64,000 nt of DNA from Plasmodium malariae (lineage: Eukaryota; Apicomplexa; Aconoidasida; Haemosporida; Plasmodiidae), in contig NC_041788.1 of NCBI RefSeq assembly GCF_900090045.1, forward strand, positions 930,001-994,000, given 5' to 3'. Positions 14,472-26,300 of this stretch are shown here, in pieces. Positions within the stretch are counted from its first letter, which is position 1. Each line of letters opens with the position of its first letter. The notes below the pieces were generated by a model. It was not told the origin of the DNA. It saw only the letters and a program-made list of their open reading frames with translations, and made no database searches. A program made the position numbers and the translations under genes.

Positions 14472-16800
14472 TATAATAATAATAATAATAGTGCAAATTT
14501 TATGAACAGGGATAGTGCCCAAAGTAGCCATAATAGTGTAAGTTTGATTAACACAAATAATAATAATAGCAATATTAATAATGACTGTATTAACAATAAC
14601 AGTATTAACAGTAACATCATTAACAGTAACATCATTAACAGTAACATCATTAACAACAACAGCAATAACAACAGCAATAACAACAACAGCAATAACAATG
14701 AGGAGGAAGATGATAACGACGATTGGGGAGAATTAGGTGAAGACAAGTACATTGACATAAATTCAATAATTAAAAAAAAGAATGTTATTCTGAATCAACT
14801 AGAAGCGGATTTAAGTAGTCTTCCTAAAAAAGGTCAAGATAACAAAAATAAAAAAAAAATAAAGTCCAAAAAAGAAAGAGACAATTTGCATTCATTATTA
14901 CTTGAGGTGAATGCAATACCACAGGGAGATAAAAAGAAAAACAAAAAAAATAAAAATAAAAATACTAAAAGTAGTAAAAAAGAAAATGAACCAAATGGGA
15001 AGGAAGCAAGTAACTATAGCAATAGTAATATTTTGTTGAATCAGAAAAAAGGAGGGATAAGTTCTTTTGAAACCGATAGTAAACTTACAGAACAAAAGAC
15101 TAACACGTATAGCGAAATTGATATAAGAACAAACGAAGAGAATAATTTAGCAGAGGAAAAAACGAATGAAACTGGCACAGATAATAATATTAATAATAAT
15201 AGGAATAGTAGTAGTAATAATAAAGTAAGAAAAGCGGACGATTGTAAAAACGAAGCATTGCAGATTAACGAAAAAAAGGAACAAGGTGAAAAACCTGCTA
15301 AGGCTATTTATGTTTTTAAAAAAAAGGAGAATATGTCCCCACTTGAATATATGGAAAGACAAATAAAAAGTTTGCTTAATAAATTAACTGTTGAAAATTT
15401 TCCTATTATAACAGAAAAGTTATGCCAAATTATGGACTCGCGTGTCAACACTGATGAAATTCAAACCGTGGTAAATCAAGTTATTAATAAGGCCGTCCTG
15501 GAACATGACTGGTCAGAGATGTACGCGGATGTTTGTCAGGTAGTAGCGCCTTACGAGGAAAAATATATACACATGCTTACGTACATATGTATGTAAGCAT
15601 GTATATATATATATATGTATGTTGAAATGTGCTTGTATTCATTTATTAAGAAAAATATATAAACCGTAGTGTAATGTTACATGGTGTGATGTAACAAAAT
15701 AAAAGGAGCCGGAAAAATTGCAGAATAATAACGTGTGCAAATTGAAGATATCAAAATGAAGGCCTTTTATTTTGCAAACTTTTGTGTTACATATATATAT
15801 GCACCTTAAGACAAAAAGATTGTGTATTTTCTTGATATAATATTCCTTCGTTTTTTAGTTTTTCACTCCGTAGCATGTTGTACCCTCGCCGTTATGTTTT
15901 TTCTATTATGCTTCTTTTTATCATGCTTCTTTTTATCATGCTTCTTTTTATCATGCTTCTTTTTATCATGCTTCTTTTTATCATTATTCTTTTTATCATT
16001 CTTCTTTTTATCATGCTTCTTTTTATCATGCTTCTTTTTATCATGCTTCTTTTTATCATTCTTCTTTTAATCATGCTCCTTCTTGTCGTACCCCTTTTCA
16101 GGCTCTGAAGTGGAGATCGCCAAATTTCGAAATGAAGAAAAAAACGTCGTTCGAAATTGCATTATTAAAAAAGATTCAGGAAGAATATGAGAACCTACCA
16201 AGTACATTTGAATCTACCATGAAAGAAAAATTAAAAAATGATGAAAATGAAGAGGAGTTAAGTTTTGTTGAACAAAAACAAAAAAAAAGATTATTTGGAA
16301 TAGTCAAATTAATAGGTGAATTATTTCAAAGGCAAATTGTGTCTATTTCAATTGTTATAAGTATAGCACACGATTTACTAATAGCATATGAGGATCCAAA
16401 AGAATACTGTATTGAGGCATTTCTTCAACTTATATATTCAACTGGATTTTTTATTGATAAGATGGAAAAGTATAGAAATATATTAGATACTTGGTTTGGT
16501 AGATTAAAAGAATTACAAAGGAAGAAAATGTATTCGAAAAGAATTAAATTTGTTATACAGGATGTGTTTGATTTAAGATTATCTGAATGGAGAAAGAAAA
16601 CACATAAAGATACAGCCAAAGGATTAAATGAATTAAGATCACAACTAGAAACAGAGGAAATGATGGGTGGATCTATTCATTTAGCTCAGTTAGGAAATAT
16701 TGTTATTGTAGGTGAAAGACATAATATTAGAAATAATGAATCTTATTCCAAGTATATGCAAGAACAGGAGCGATTGAGTAAAGCTAATCAAAAAAAGTAA
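11855..16800 (+). CDS. eIF4G: eIF4G-like translation initiation factor, four exons, MIF4G domain
   Basis: Exons are 11855-11914 (or -11905), 12082-12140, 12317-15539 and 16102-16800, giving about 1,346 residues. The phases fit: 0, then a codon split AG/A, then 0. The conserved part is a C-terminal MIF4G domain (about residues 1045-1280), beginning PLEYMERQIKSLLNKLTVEN. It continues across the last intron as EMYADVCQ|ALKWRSPNFE and ends with the helices around YSTGFFIDKMEKYRNILDTW. This domain normally scaffolds eIF4A and the 43S complex for cap-dependent initiation in the cytosol. Residues about 60-900 are almost entirely Asn/Ser/Lys low complexity, including an unbroken poly-Asn tract near 14395-14470. 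No C-terminal MA3/W2 domains are seen, so it is shorter at that end than animal eIF4G. Neighbour to the right is the convergent NEDD8 gene. Another MIF4G protein is possible but fits less well. Confidence 0.85.
15540..16101 (+). other. Phase-0 intron 3 of the eIF4G-like gene, splitting the MIF4G domain
   Basis: The donor is CAG|GTAGTA and the acceptor CCCCTTTTCAG|GCTCTG. Removing 562 bases joins two halves of one MIF4G domain in phase. The intron is the longest in the gene and contains a 15-bp tandem array. Confidence 0.8.
15908..16078. repeat. 15-bp tandem repeat inside the eIF4G intron
   Basis: About eleven copies of CTTCTTTTTATCATG, drifting to CTTCTTTTTATCATT. The array is free of stops in at least two plus frames and one minus frame, producing ORFs that are not genes. 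It ends about 25 bases before the 3' splice site and supplies extra polypyrimidine sequence. Confidence 0.9.
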
Positions 16801-16897
16801 AACTAGTCAAAAAAATAAAGCAATTTTTAAGTTGTCTTACCTTAGTATATTATATACAAAGCGTACAGTTATAGAAGTGTGCGGGTGGATGTGTCTT

Positions 16898-16928
<31 letters not shown>

Positions 16929-18636
16929 GTACATACATACATACGTACGTTAAATCCAGTGTTAAAAAGAATGCGCAGTGCTAAAGTAACAGTTATTTAA
17001 TTGCTTATTAATTCATATAATATATACAGTATATATGCTGTATATATTCTTTACATACCATGTGTACCGTATATTTCATTTATACTATATATACTATATT
17101 TACAATTTAATTAATTATAACCACCCGAAAAAAAAGGCAAACAAAAGCGTAAAATTAAAACTTTGGACTCTTTATGTTGTGTTTCCGTACAAGTAAAGAT
17201 ATTGTAGTAGTTTTTTATTGTAGTATATCATATTATGTTCTTGTACGTCTATTTGCAGGAATTGTGTAATTTGTACAAATTAATCTTATCATGTGTATAC
17301 ATGTATATGTATATACATACGTGAATATTTACATGCGTTATATACATACCTACATGCATGCATATTCGCGCAGCTATATACATGTGTCCTTAAAACGTAC
17401 TTAATAGCACATTAAGAATAAAATATGTTTTGTCTCATAATATAGAAATTTATTGTACATTTAATTTTTTTATAGTATATTAATGTTTTACTTTAATTAG
17501 ATAGGTCTTCACGTCATTTGCATATATTACGTACAAAAAGGGTAGTACGCACTTGGAAAAGGCGCGTGCATATTTGCATGTAGATGTATTTTAAGAATAA
17601 CACATGAATACAATATGTGTGCACATACACACACTTACATTTGTGCTTTTGTTATGCGCACGCATATAATTTTGAAGATAACACAAGATTAATATGCAGA
17701 TGACATAAAAATTTAGCAGAATTGTACTGTTGTATAGCACATTTATAAAAAAAGAAATTTGTAATACATAAAATTTTTGTTTTTTAAAATGAAATAATTT
17801 TTTTTTTTTTTTCCAAAGCTTCTATTCTTAGCTAAATAATTACTCTCTATATGTAGTAGTTTTTTTCTTCACGCATATTTATGCCTATTTTGAATATTAA
17901 CCTTTATGTGTTAAAATTTATACTTTTGTTGTAATCAGTAAAAATATATGTATTTAAAAAAAAAAAAGAAAGAAAGGAAAAAGGAAAAAGGAAAAAGGAA
18001 AAGAAACATCATAATAAAGGTATTAAAATTACCCATTAATAATACTTATGGTATATTACTGAGAATAAGGAATGCATGAATGCATGAAATATTCATAGGA
18101 AAAAATTATATACACACTACTAATTCATATTTTTTTTTTTTTTATATAATTTAATATGTGAAAAAACTTGTAACGCGCCTTTCCATTTTGCCAATAAGTA
18201 ATTTCGGGTATTCAACTACAACATTTTAAACTTTAAAAAAAAAAAATTCAACAAGTAAAAATTTATAAATGCGTAAACAATCGAATAAACAACGAGTACA
18301 AAATGACGAATAAATATATTTTGAATAAATAATAAAGTAATACTTATGTGTGCAACGAAAGCAGCTTTCATATAAGACAAAAAAAAAAAAAAAAAAAAAA
18401 AGGAAAATAAACAAAATTAAAATGTTACGTAAATGTTTTAACGTGTAAGACATTTAAAAAGGAAAAGAAAAAATTATGCACAGCGTGTGTGTATAAATAA
18501 TGTATATTAAGAAATAATACAAACTAAGAAAGAGAAGGAAAGAAAAGGTGCTTCCTCCAAAATTAAGAAATAAAGTTTCTTCCCTTTTTTCTTTTTATCT
18601 TTTTCTTTTTCTTTTTTTTTTTTTTTTTTTTTATTA
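16801..18636. other. Convergent 3' region between eIF4G and NEDD8
   Basis: Both neighbours end here, so the stretch should hold two 3' UTRs. I see (TA)n runs, TGCATGCAT at about 17352 and a purine-rich AAAGG block near 17970-18000. A possible two-exon plus-strand fragment (donor CAA|GTAAAG near 17195, acceptor TTGCAG near 17260) is too short to call. Confidence 0.5.
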
Positions 18637-19092
18637 TTAGTATTTTCCTCCTCGTAGTTGTAAAATCATATGAATGGTTGAACCGGGTACAACCTTGTAA
18701 TCGCTTAACTTCATCTCATCATGCATTTGTTTTCCTTTTGAAAAAAAAATAAAAAAAAAAAAAATAAAGAAAAAATAATTAAGTCAGTGTAAATTTGTAT
18801 ATAAAAAAATGAGATGAACTTAGGAGGTGATATCCAAGAATATAATATATATCAAAGGCGAAAAATGGAAAAATAAAAAGAAAACAGATATAATACGTAT
18901 AACAAATATAGCATACATCGCCAACTTAGCAAACATAGCAAACATAGCAAAACCTGAATAAATAAGCCTTATTTGTTTCGCATCTATTCCTTCTCTTTCC
19001 TCAATAGCCATCTTTATTTGATAAACAGTACTTGAGGGTTCGAAATTAAATGACTGTCTTTTTCCAGTTAACGTTTTTACTAATATTTGCAT
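18637..19092 (-). CDS. NEDD8: Ubiquitin-like modifier NEDD8, two exons
   Basis: Exons on the minus strand are 19092-18954 and 18734-18637; the intron splits a glycine codon (TCAG|GTTTTG ... AAAAG|GAAAAC). The product is 78 residues with a complete beta-grasp fold: MQILVKTLTGKRQSF at the start, EEREGIDAKQIRLIYSG in the middle and DYKVVPGSTIHMILQLRGG at the end. Two residues (Lys-Tyr) follow the Gly-Gly, so processing by a deneddylase would be needed to expose the C terminus for conjugation to cullins. The sequence is closer to NEDD8 than to ubiquitin because of its divergent interior, but conjugation specificity is inferred. Reading exon 1 without splicing gives a false membrane tail. A 23-bp repeat array lies directly upstream. 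Confidence 0.92.
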
Positions 19093-19237
19093 CTTTCTTT
19101 CTATTCCTATTTTTTGTTTACTATTTCAAATTGTTACATTTCATAATAAATTTAAAATGTATACACAATTCAATTGAGGGCCTTTTTATTTTAATTATTC
19201 TATATTTTGTAAAATGGAGAATACTTAAAAATCTCAT

Positions 19238-19398
19238 ACATATGCAGAATGAATTGTAATACATATGCAGAATGAATTGTAATACATATGCAGAATGAAT
19301 TGTAATACATATGCAGAATGAATTGTAATATATATGCAGAGTAAATGGTAACATAAATTCGGACTGAACTGCAATATAGACTTGGAGTGAATTGTAAA
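19238..19398. repeat. 23-bp tandem repeat upstream of NEDD8, four identical then three decayed copies
   Basis: Seven head-to-tail units of exactly 23 bases. The first four are identical (ACATATGCAGAATGAATTGT plus AAT); copies five to seven carry increasing substitutions but keep the length. The array sits about 150 bases upstream of the NEDD8 start codon, in its likely promoter or 5' UTR. Confidence 0.95.
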
Positions 19399-19780
19399 AT
19401 TTTTTTTTTTATTTTTTTATGTATCACATGGAAGTATTAAAAATACCTCCTTCTTTTTCTGTTAATTATATTAGCGCTTAATATAATTGTAAATAATTTG
19501 TGTAAACGTATATTATAATGTGAACATAGTGTAATGTGATTTTTAATTTTTACTGCTATTACTTTTCTATAATTTAATGGGGAAAAAAAATTTGCTTCTT
19601 TTTCTTTCTTTTCTTTACTTCTATACTTCTATACTTTTTTACTTCTTTACTTCTTTACTTTCTTGTTTTTTTTTTTTTTTTTTTTTTTCAGTAACTTATA
19701 TAATAATATCTAATGCACGTTTTCATTTTACGTACAAAATAATTCGCGACAAGCTGAATAAAATATAATGAGTACTAATG

Positions 19781-21161
19781 TCAATACAAGCCTTTTTCCA
19801 TTTTCTCTTTTAATTTAAAAGTATGTAATGGGAGAAAGTTTTTACCTTTCTTGAGTATTTCTAACTGTATTTCGTAAAAAATATTAATTTTTTCTGCTAT
19901 AGATCAGAGGAGTGATAAATACATACACTACATCAATAACACTTAGAGAGTAAAATATTTAAACGTTCTTGAAAAAAAAAAAAAAAAAAAAAAACTGGAT
20001 AAAAAAGAAATAGCAAAATGGGAAAATTTAATGAAACAAGTTAAGGAAAGCTTTAGCTATGAATTTTAAAATCACAAAGAACGCCCAAGTATATTCAAAA
20101 TAGTAACTTGTAACATAGGCAATTATGGCAAATGGAAAATTTTAATTCTGTCCTTATATACACATACATAATACTCGTATATGTATATATATATAAAGTA
20201 CGTTGAAATGCTTGAATTTTTTACGTTAATTTATTTTACATTGCTTTTGTTTTGTTTCATTTTGTTTCATTTTGTTTTATTTTGTATTATTTTATTTTGT
20301 TTTGTATTATTTTATTTTGTTTTGTATTATTTTATTTTGTTTTGTATTATTTTATTTTGTTTTGTATTATTTTATTTTGTTTTTTTTTTTAACGAATGAA
20401 TGCGTGCTTTAAAATATTACTTTACACATATATACATATATACATATAGATATATATATATATGTATATATATATATATGTATATGTATATATGTGTATA
20501 TATATATGTGTATATGTGTATATATGTATATGTGTATATGTATATGTATATATGTGTATATATATATGTGTATATGTGTATATATGTATATGTGTATATG
20601 TATATATGTATATATGTAGCTTAAAAACAATGGAAAAAATTACATAACTGTATGTACAAAACTGCCATACCTTCAACATAAACATACTTTTGCGAATTTG
20701 ATGTTTTGCAAAAATATAAGAAATAAACAAAATTAAAGAGAAACGTTCGCAAGAATTTGTAATACTTTTTGATAACAGATATTAAGGATAACGTATGCAC
20801 ATAAACATATATATATATATATATTTATATACACATATACACATCATAATACATATATACATATATACGCATTTGTGTATATTTTTATTTTTAGCCCTTT
20901 TAAAAGAATATGAAAGGCACAATACACTTCTGGTCTTCTTATGTGATATTCACTGAAAAGTAGTGTTCTCGATTCAAATGGGCCTTTTAACATTTTTTTT
21001 TTTTTTTTACTTCCCTCATAGGAATTTTGCGATAAGTTTTTTGGAATATACTATTTCCATAAGGCACTCAAAAGGATAGAGCAATTAATTTTAATTTTTT
21101 TGCATACTTCAAGTAGAATGTTTTTTTTTTTTTTTTTAACAAGTTCATAGAAGTTTCTCAT
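19781..21161 (-). CDS. Small four-exon gene, about 128 residues, unknown function
   Basis: Proposed minus-strand exons are 21161-21052, 20952-20869, 20764-20688 and 19896-19781. Splice phases agree at every joint (2, 2, 1) and the sum is 387 bases. Exon 1 begins [14 protein letters not shown] and ends ILLSALWK. Exon 2 reads [20 protein letters not shown], exon 3 [20 protein letters not shown], and the last exon [20 protein letters not shown] and on to MEKGLY then TGA. Donors are GTATAT, GTATAT and GTATGT. The composition is basic and helical; no family is recognised. Intron 3 (about 790 bases) carries two satellite arrays. Weaker plus-strand readings over the same exons were rejected as shadows. 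The gene is head-to-tail with NEDD8. Confidence 0.5.
20281..20380. repeat. 20-bp tandem repeat, five exact copies
   Basis: Five perfect copies of TTTGTATTATTTTATTTTGT, preceded by related TTTTGTTTCA units. It lies in the third intron of the proposed gene 19781-21161. Confidence 0.95.
20440..20622. repeat. TA/TG microsatellite with a 60-bp higher-order period
   Basis: A TATG/TATA/TGTG mixture in which the block at 20481-20540 recurs nearly base for base 60 bases later. This shows that a larger unit was duplicated on top of the dinucleotide array. Not coding. Confidence 0.85.
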
Positions 21162-21384
21162 TTTTGTGCTCTTTTACCCCAGTAAAAATTTACAAGTGCA
21201 AATTGTATAATTTTAACATTTCGAATGTTCAATTTTTTTTTTTTTTAATTATTCCGTAATGTGTGTAGTAATAAAATTGTAATAGATCCGTCTTACACAT
21301 TTATGATATGGGAATAAGTTCCTATTCATCAATTAAAAAAAGTAACATTCGTACTGTAAGCAGTTATGAAATTAAATAGAAATG

Positions 21385-21419
<35 letters not shown>

Positions 21420-21582
21420 GAAAAAAAACAATTCAAATACTTTTCCTCCATAAGTGCCAAAAAAAAAAAAAAAATACACATATACATATATGTATATATA
21501 TATATATATGTATATATGTACATATGTACACATTACTCGCAAAAGACAGCGCAGCTAAAGCAGTATACGAACGATTTATTTC

Positions 21583-21886
21583 TTAAATTTTAGCATCTAT
21601 GCGTTTTGGTCGTACAAGTAGATTATTAATTCGTGCAGACCCCTCTTTCTTCTTCACCAGAAAAATGTAAAATTCCGCATCCCCACTTTTAATGGGAACA
21701 TAATAGAAGCTATAAGTAGAATTAATGCGCATACACATACTCATATATATACAATATGGAAATAATTTTTATAAAAAAAAGAAAAAATTTTATTTACTGC
21801 TTTTATTTGAAGTACTGCAGAATAAATACAGTAAGTGCTAAAATAAGTAAATCTGTATTTCTGCATGCATTTTCTGGCATATTAAC

Positions 21887-21918
<32 letters not shown>

Positions 21919-22508
21919 TTTCTTTTAATGTAGAATTTTTTTTTATTCCATAATATCATTTTTCTTTCCTGAATTTCTTTGTGCTTGGCCTCTAATTTTT
22001 TTGGATCTTTTTTCCTAATCTAGTGCAAATAGAGGAAATGTAAATGTGTCAGCACACTCGTATGTTTGCATGTTTGTTTTGTATTTGTGTTATACACATT
22101 CCATATGTACATAATTCGTTTATGTGCACATTACAACTATCTAAGCAAACGCATTGTTTGGAAACTGGAATTTTATTACTGAGGAAAAGAAACAAAATGA
22201 AGTAAAAATAATGTTAAAAATGAAAACCCATATTTTACTTAAAAATTTTGCAAGTTATTGCATAGCTGGGAAAAGAAAAAAAAAAAAAAAATAAAAGCTA
22301 TTTAATTTTGTTCTTCGAAATAATTTTTTTTAAAAATCATATTTTAAACAGCTCACACTTCTTTTTTTCTTTTCTTTTTCTTCACATTGGCATCTTCTAC
22401 ATGTATACATAAATATGTACACGTGTGTACATGTATATATAGGTAAATTTATGTACGTATATTCAAGTTGATACTTGTCACTGCAAGAATTATTCTGTTA
22501 AGGAAGAT
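21583..22508 (-). CDS. Intron-rich small gene, at least six exons, unknown function (5' end and one joint unresolved)
   Basis: Minus-strand exons: 22508-22457, 22396-22357, 22265-22239, 22178-22130, 22019-about 21922 and 21709-21583. The first four joints agree in phase (1, 2, 2, 0). Key pieces are YAITCKIF, NKIPVSKQCVCLDSC, RKKDPKKLEAKHKEIQERKM and the final exon FYYVPIKSGDAEFYIFLVKK ... RPKRIDAKI then TAA. The last two exons are strongly coding. The joint between exons five and six needs phase 2 but the only visible donor, beyond a 21-base A run, gives phase 1; the A run may be miscounted or an exon is missing. The start codon was not found and probably lies upstream of 22508. I do not recognise the protein. 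It diverges from the giant gene at 23355. Confidence 0.5.
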
Positions 22509-22831
22509 CTGAATATTTTATTTTGCTTTATTGTATTTTACGGTATCTTATTTTGCTCAATTTTATTTTATTTTACTCTATTTTCTTTCATTTTGCTCTA
22601 TGTTGTTTTTTTTTTTTTTCTCTCTTTTTTGTTTCATTTTGTTTTATATTTCTCAGTTTTATTTCATTTTGCTCTATTTTTCATTTTATTTCCCATTCTC
22701 CCTGAACGGATTGTGCGTACGTTGTATACGTTTAACACGGGTTGCATGTATTACACTTGTTCAACATTTGCTTAATCTGGGGCTTAAAAAGTAGAAACTG
22801 AAATATTTAATAATGACATTTGGCACTATAT

Positions 22832-22920
22832 AAATTTGTTACTTCATAAATTTGTTACTTCATAAATGTGTTACTGCATAAATTTGTTACTGTATAAATT
22901 TGTTACTGTATAAATTTGTC
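22832..22920. repeat. 16-bp tandem repeat in a divergent promoter region
   Basis: About five and a half units of AAATTTGTTACTTCAT, with the later ones changing to ACTGTAT. It lies between the minus-strand gene ending its 5' side near 22508 and the plus-strand gene at 23355. Confidence 0.9.
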
Positions 22921-23354
22921 CCTATTTTAATGTGCTCCTATTTAAACGCTTTTATAATATACGAAAAGTTGAAAAAATAAGTAGATAGTGTTATCTTACT
23001 ATATGTATGTAACGCAAATCGCTTAGTGTAAAATGCTTTTATATTCTTCATTTAAAATTTTTTCCACTTTTATGCCTTCTTTAAAAAAAAAAAAAAAAAA
23101 AACTACTCTTCACTTTTTAAGCATACATGCTTTTTAAAATGTATTAATATATATAGAGGTACATATATGCGCATATGTGAACATATGTTTATATATCTGT
23201 AGTGTTGCTGTTCTTTTGTTTTATATATATGCTCATTTCCCCCGAACTGACATCTTAACTTTTGCTCATCTATTCACACAGACTTACCATCATTAAACAT
23301 ACATACATAGACAACCTTTTATGCTTTTCTTAAGCATCCCTTTTTTATTTTCAA

Positions 23355-26300
23355 ATGAGTACTGAAAGGAGCGAAATTCTTTTAGAAGATAAAAGTTCAC
23401 TATTTAAAAAAAGAAGAAAAAAATGTAAAATAACACGTAAACGTAAAAAAATAAAATTATATTACAAAAGGAAATCTCAAGAAAAAAAAAAAAAAAATTA
23501 TAAAATTTTTAAAAATAATACAAAAATTACAAAAAGAAGGAAATTAAAAAAGAGTTATAAAAACATAAATTTTGTTATGCAGAATGATAACCTGATGAAA
23601 CTTATTCAGATAGATACCAGTGAAGAAAGTATAAGGTATTATGAACAAGCAGGCTACGAGGATTCAATAGTTGCATGCCATGTGGAAAAAATAAAAATGG
23701 AGTTATGCTCTAGGAAAGAGAATGCTTATTCAGGCTATACCAGCCCCAATGAGAACAAAAATGGTACTACTAGGATTAACGATAGTGGTGGTAGCAGTAG
23801 TAATAATGGTATTAGTGGTAGAGGTAATCACAGTCGTAGTAGTAGTCGCTGTAGTAGTGATATATGCATAGAGAGAACTGATGGCTTCACTTGTGTACAC
23901 GATGACCGCGGCAATGAAAAAGGGAATGTAGTAAATATTTCAAAAGAAATTGTGAGAACAGCTGAAAATTGTAAAAGTAACTCAAGCAGCCCAGGAAGCA
24001 CAAGCTACCCAAGCAACCATTTCAATTTGAGTACCCAAAAAAAGACAGAATTTTTCAAAGCGCAGAAAAATAACTGTGCTACATGCATAGCTACAACGAT
24101 AAGCACAAAGAAACATTTTCTGCAAACGGACAGATTAAGAGAGAACGACAAACGTTCCAGAAATGTTCAGAAAAAAAGATTACACGGTGAAAGTGATTCT
24201 ACTGTTTTAAAATGTGAAGAAGAATATGCATCTAATGTAAACAGGGTAAAGAGCATCATAGATGAGATGCCAGTTCAGGAATATAAAATCGTAGAAAAGG
24301 AAAATACTACTACTTATAAGAGCAGTTCTGATCGTGCTACTAGTTGTGACGATATGAATTATGTTCACGTAATACTAAAATACGAACAGGAGGGGAAACA
24401 AAAAAATTTAATTTTTGAAAAATCGCAAAACAAAGTGTGTGCTATAAGAGCAGACGCTTTTGCAAATATTACTTCTAATACAGAGGACAAAGAAGGGAGG
24501 GATCCAGAAACAGAAGGGGGTGGAAAGGTTGAAGGGACTCATCACAAGGGAGGAAACAGAAGTAGTAGTAGTGCAGGGGAAAATGGAAGTAGCGGTATAG
24601 CAGGGGAAAATGGAAGTAGCGGTATAGCAGGGGGAAATGGAAGTAGTAGCATAGCACGGGGAAATGGAAGTAGTAGCATAACAGGGGGAAATAGTTGCAG
24701 AGCAAGTGGTAATAGAAGTAACGGGAATCATAATAGCCGCACCCATAGAGGAAATCCCTATGGGAGAAGACGCAAAAATGTAACGCAGGATCCAATTATC
24801 GAGCCCGTTAGTAAAAATATATCATATGGTGAAAATCAAGATAGAGGTAAGTTCCCAGATGACCAAAAGTTTATATCAGATATAGAGGACATATCAGCTG
24901 ATGGATTTAAAAAATTATTAATTTGTATGAAAAATAACATAAAAGAAATATGTGAAATATTAGAAAATTTAAGCGAAGAAAAATTGGTTTATTTGTCTCT
25001 TCCTTTTAATGAAAATTATGAAATAGTAAAATACTTTTATTTATTGTCTATAAAAAAAATTGATAAAATGATAAAATTGTTAAATGTAGATAACTATAAA
25101 AGTTTTATATTACTATTTGACGAAAATAAAATAACAGAAATTGTGAATAACGTTTCTTTAAATACATCGATAAGTATTTTATTGCATTTACCTCAACACA
25201 AATTAACACATATATTTAGCCAGATGAATGTTAAAAATATTATAAAATTAATAAATGTAATACCTTTGTGTAAATTCTATTATATTGTAGAATGCATACC
25301 TATAGAGATAATTAGTCCTCTATCTAATAATATTACTTATGAAAAATTATGTATTATTCATAATTCCTTATCTTCAAATAGCTTGGATCTTTTAACAAAC
25401 AATTTGTGTATAAAAACAGTTAACAGACTTATAACTGATTTACCCATATACAAATCGATAAAAATTTTGAAAAGTTTGCCCCCCAAAAAAATTGCAGATT
25501 CGATTAATGTAAATTCTGCTTCTTTCAATTTTTCTGTCCAGTTGTACACATCTTTTAGTGCACATGAAATAATCGAAATAATGACTCATCTGAATATGAA
25601 ATGTATAGGAATTTTACTAAAAGAATGTTGTAAATTAACCAAAATTGTTTTGTATATTAATTACCACATATCTGTTGATAAATTTAAATTAATTGTCCAG
25701 AAATTACCAACAAAGTTTTTAAAAAAAATTATAAATGATATATCACTAAAATTATTAGTAGTATTCTTTATATCCTTTTCTAAAAAAAAGACAGTGCCTT
25801 GTTTGTATGTTCTATCACGTAAAAAGTTAAATTACATTTTGCATAAGATGCCAGAAAAAAAAAAAATAATAATAATAATACGTTCAATACTTGAGAAAAA
25901 TTATACGAAAAATACATGTAAAAAGTGGGAAAGAAAAAACCAAAAGTTAATTAACCAAATGGATGATAAAAATGTATGCCTTATTTTAAATATGTTGAAA
26001 GGTCGAGATTACCTTCATTTTTGTAAGCTATTATTATATTCTAATAAAATACAAAATATTATTAATACTGCTATACATAATAATGATGATAAAAAAACTG
26101 CAACTATTATTCTCTATTTACCTATTAACAATATTATACAAATAGTTCAAATGTTTGAGGAGAAGAAGTTAGACAGAATAAGCAAATATTTTCCCATCTA
26201 TATAAACGATAGAATTATAAAATCTAATGTTTCTATTCATAATCAAATTAGCAAAATACAGCAAATATTTATTATGTGTAGACTACTTCGATTGAGACAT

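Noticed and set aside
17150..17345. Possible two-exon plus-strand fragment (DSLCCVSVQ and ELCNLYKLIL)
   Set aside because: Too short, no start codon, and the minus strand is equally open.
17352..17360. TGCATGCAT, an AP2-Sp-like binding motif
   Set aside because: It lies between two convergent 3' ends rather than in a promoter, and the motif is common in this DNA.
19903..20085. Plus-strand exon pair ([16 protein letters not shown] and [14 protein letters not shown]) with matching phases
   Set aside because: No start or continuing exon could be joined, and the minus-strand exon at 19781-19896 and its partners are longer and more coding-like.
21285..21712. Plus-strand exon chain reading RSVLHIYDMGISSYSS, HLCVLVVQ and KNVKFRIPTFNG
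   Set aside because: Phases agree by chance, but the last two pieces are antisense to the strongly coding minus-strand exon FYYVPIKSGDAEF.
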